Source: an uncultured Collinsella sp. (GTDB taxonomy: Bacteria; Actinomycetota; Coriobacteriia; Coriobacteriales; Coriobacteriaceae). Taken from it: a stretch of DNA of 8,259 nt. Of the stretch, positions 5,943 to 8,259 are shown one piece after another. Location of the stretch: NCBI GenBank assembly GCA_900549065.1, contig URNC01000091.1, positions 1 to 8,259 on the forward strand. Direction: 5' to 3'. Position 1 is the stretch's first letter. Each line of letters starts with the position of its first letter. A program made the position numbers and the translations under genes. The notes below the pieces were generated by a model. It saw nothing but the letters and a program-made list of their open reading frames with translations. It had not been told where the DNA came from and searched no databases.

Positions 5943-5985
5943 GGTGCCCAACGGGCGTGTGCGCCCATGACATGAAAGGGGTACC

Positions 5986-8211
5986 GTGGCAAACGAGTAC
6001 AAGCAGACGATGAATCTGCCCAAGACCGGTTTTCCCATGCGTGCCGGTCTTTCCAAGTCCGAGCCCAAGCGACTCAAGGACTGGCAGGACAACAAGGTCT
6101 ACGAGCAGGTTCTGAAGAAGAACGAGGGTCACAAGAAGTTCGTGCTGCACGACGGCCCTCCGTACGCCAACGGCCCGATCCACATCGGCCACGCCATGAA
6201 CAAGATCTCTAAGGACATGATCAACCGTTACTGGATGATGCAGGGCTGCGAAGTTCCCTATGTCCCCGGTTGGGACTGCCACGGTCAGCCGATTGAGCAT
6301 AAGGTCGAGGAGAAGCTCGGCACCGAGAAGTTCAACCAGACTTCCACTGCCAAGATTCGCGAGCTGTGCAACAAGTTCGCTGTCGAGAACATTGAGCTGC
6401 AGAAGGCCGGCTTCCGTCGCCTGGGCGTGCTCGGCGATTGGGACAACCCGTATCTGACGCTCTATCACCAGCATGACGCCGCCGACATCGAGGTCTTCAA
6501 GGCCATGTTCGACAAGGGCATGATCTATCGCGGTCACAAGCCCGTCCACTGGTGCAAGCACTGCCACACCGCACTCGCCGAGGCCGAGATCGAGTACTCC
6601 GACGAGACGAGCCCGTCCATCTTCGTGCGCTTTGAGATGACCTCCAAGCCCGCCGGCCTCGAGAATTTCGACGGCCCGGTCGACTTTATCATCTGGACGA
6701 CCACGCCGTGGACCATCCCCTCTGACCAGGCAGTTTCCCTCAAGCCCGGCGCCGCCTATGTTGCCGTTGAGCACGATGGGCGTGCCGAGGTCATGCTCGA
6801 GGACCTGGCTCCCAAGTGCTGCGAGGAGTTTGGCTGGGAGTACACCCCGGTCATGGTCGACGGCAAGCCCTACGTGGTTCCCGCCGAGACCTTCCATCAT
6901 ATCCACTACAAGCAGCCGATCTTTGACGGCGTTGAGGGCGTGGCGCTGCTGGCCGATTACGTTGGTGTCGATGACGGTACCGGTATCGTCCACAACTCGC
7001 CCGGCCACGGCGTCGACGACTACTTTGCCTGCCTCAAGGAGGGCATCACCGACATCTGCATGCCGGTCGATGACGACGGCAAGTTCTACACCGGTGAGGA
7101 GTTTGGCACCGGTGGCCCCTTCAGCGGTATGGACACCGATGAGGCCAACCCGCACATCATCGAGTTCCTGCGCGAGCGCGGCACCCTGGTCCTCGAGAAG
7201 AAGATCACGCACAGCTATCCGCACTGCTGGCGCTGCAAGCACCCGGTGCTCTTCCGTGCTACCGACCAGTGGTTTGTCTCGATGGACAAGACCGGCTTGC
7301 GCGAGCAGGCTGGCAAAGAGGTCCGCGAGAACGTTAAGTGGTATCCGGCCCACGCGGCCAACCGCATCGGCGCCATGGTCGAGCAGCGTCCCGACTGGTG
7401 CATCAGCCGTCAGCGCAACTGGGGCGTGCCTATCCCCAGCTACACTTGCGCCGACTGCGGTGAGAAGGTCATGAACGACGCCACGCTCGATGTCGTCATC
7501 AAGCTCTTCCACGAGAAGGGCTCTGACGCCTGGTTCACCGACGCTCCCGAGAGTTACCTGGGCGAGGCCTGCGTCTGCCCCAAGTGCGGCGGCCATCACC
7601 TCAAGGCCGATAAGGACATCCTCGACGTGTGGTGGGATTCCGGCGTCTCCTGGAAGGCCGTCTGCGAGTACCGTCCCGAGCTGGAGTATCCGGCGGATGT
7701 GTACCTCGAGGGCTCCGACCAGCACCGCGGTTGGTTCCAGAGTTCGCTGCTCACCTCGGTGGGTGCCAACGGCCATGCTCCGTACAAGGCGGTCGTCTCG
7801 CAGGGCTTCACACTCGATGGCCAGGGCCGCAAGATGTCCAAGTCGCTCGGCAACGTCATCGACCCCAACAAGGTCTGTGACGAGATGGGCGCCGACATCA
7901 TCCGCCTATGGGTTGCCTCCGTCGATACCAGCTCCGACGTGTCCATCGACCACGAGATCCTTGCCCGTACGTCCGATGCCTACCGTCGTTTCCGCAACAC
8001 GCTGCGCTTCCTGCTCTCCGAGCTCGAGGGTCAGTTTGAGCCCGAGACCGACGGTGTCGCCTTTGCCGACCTGCTGCCGCTCGACAAGCTCATGGTTGCC
8101 CGTCTGACCCAGGTCCAGGCCGAGGTCGACGATGCCTACGCCAGCTACGAGTTCCCGCGCGCCTACCGTGCGCTTTACGACTTCGTGGTTACCGAGCTCT
8201 CCAACGTGTAC
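5986..8211 (+). CDS. ileS: Isoleucyl-tRNA synthetase, 3'-truncated by the contig end
   Basis: The class Ia enzyme that activates isoleucine and attaches it to tRNA-Ile in the cytosol. The start is GTG 5986, with AAAGGGG (5975-5981) four bases ahead. The 742 codons present contain the ATP-binding HIGH (66-69) in PYANGPIHIGH; the CP1 editing domain with WTTTPWTIP (about 237-245) and HNSPGHGVDD (336-345, including the aspartate that clears mischarged valine); WCISRQRNWGVPIP; DVWWDSGVSW; GSDQHRGWFQSSL; and KMSKS (616-620). Two CxxC pairs lie in the insert. The usual length is 930-940, so the rest of the anticodon-binding domain and the C-terminal zinc region are missing. Truncation is by sequencing adapter, not mutation: the frame runs on into synthetic sequence reading LSLIHISEPTR. 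Expression is predicted to rise when tRNA-Ile is uncharged, through the T-box. Confidence 0.98.
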
Positions 8212-8259
8212 CTGTCTCTTATACACATCTCCGAGCCCACGAGACTACGCTGCATCTCG
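8212..8259 (-). other. Nextera Read 2 adapter with i7 index (library artefact)
   Basis: The reverse complement of the Tn5 mosaic end occupies 8212-8230, and CCGAGCCCACGAGAC (8231-8245) completes the Nextera Read 2 adapter. TACGCTGC (8246-8253) sits where the i7 index belongs; from memory it matches N721. ATCTCG (8254-8259) is the start of the P7 flow-cell sequence. This is synthetic DNA. Base 8212 could also be genomic because the adapter and the native gene may share a C. Confidence 0.98.

Noticed and set aside
5866..7776. A 636-codon minus-strand open frame opposite ileS and the T-box
   Set aside because: It is the antisense shadow of highly biased ileS, and it runs through the T-box antiterminator and terminator. 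No ribosome site or family motif.
7906..8226. A minus-strand open frame beginning M-YKRQ
   Set aside because: Its start codon and first residues come from the Nextera mosaic end, a known artefact; the remainder is antisense to ileS.
1..8259. CRISPR arrays, tRNA or rRNA genes, insertion sequences, phage or defence islands
   Set aside because: I found no regularly spaced repeats, no tRNA or rRNA signatures, and no transposase or integrase genes. The only transposon sequence is the synthetic Tn5 mosaic end in the adapters.

Overview
The window is a high-GC bacterial contig of ordinary chromosomal genes. It most resembles a Coriobacteriia gut actinobacterium such as Collinsella. I base this on the GC-ending codon bias of ftsH and ileS, the gene families present, and a full-length T-box leader before ileS. 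The genus is an inference from style; no marker here proves it. Both ends carry Illumina Nextera transposase adapter (1-37 and 8212-8259), so the real genomic insert is 38-8211. The last gene ends where the library molecule ended, not where the gene ends.

Layout, left to right. A short leader with a 20-nt palindrome (96-115) precedes a MATE-family multidrug/metabolite exporter (165-1514, +). A long extragenic palindrome (1515-1597) separates it from a broken minus-strand gene (1599-1846). That gene is a cob(I)alamin adenosyltransferase (cobA/btuR) that has lost most of its middle and its reading frame. Next is ftsH (1939-3831, +), the membrane AAA+ zinc protease, closed by a textbook intrinsic terminator. 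Then comes a small DUF523/TudS-like cysteine protein (3913-4368, +). It converges on a minus-strand glycerol-dehydrogenase-like metal-dependent alcohol dehydrogenase (4417-5499), and the two share a bidirectional terminator (4369-4407). The 486-nt gap from 5500 to 5985 holds a complete isoleucine T-box leader driving ileS (5986 to the adapter, +; 742 of roughly 930-940 residues).

The genes do not form one pathway. The best-supported regulatory unit is the ileS T-box. Its AUC specifier, stem III, T-box bulge, antiterminator and competing terminator can all be traced base by base, and together they predict transcriptional control of isoleucyl-tRNA synthetase by uncharged tRNA-Ile. I found no undescribed multi-gene system. 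The items most worth a second look are the adapter-bounded ends, the cobA remnant, the variant T-box bulge, the extragenic palindrome, and active-site departures in the dehydrogenase and FtsH.
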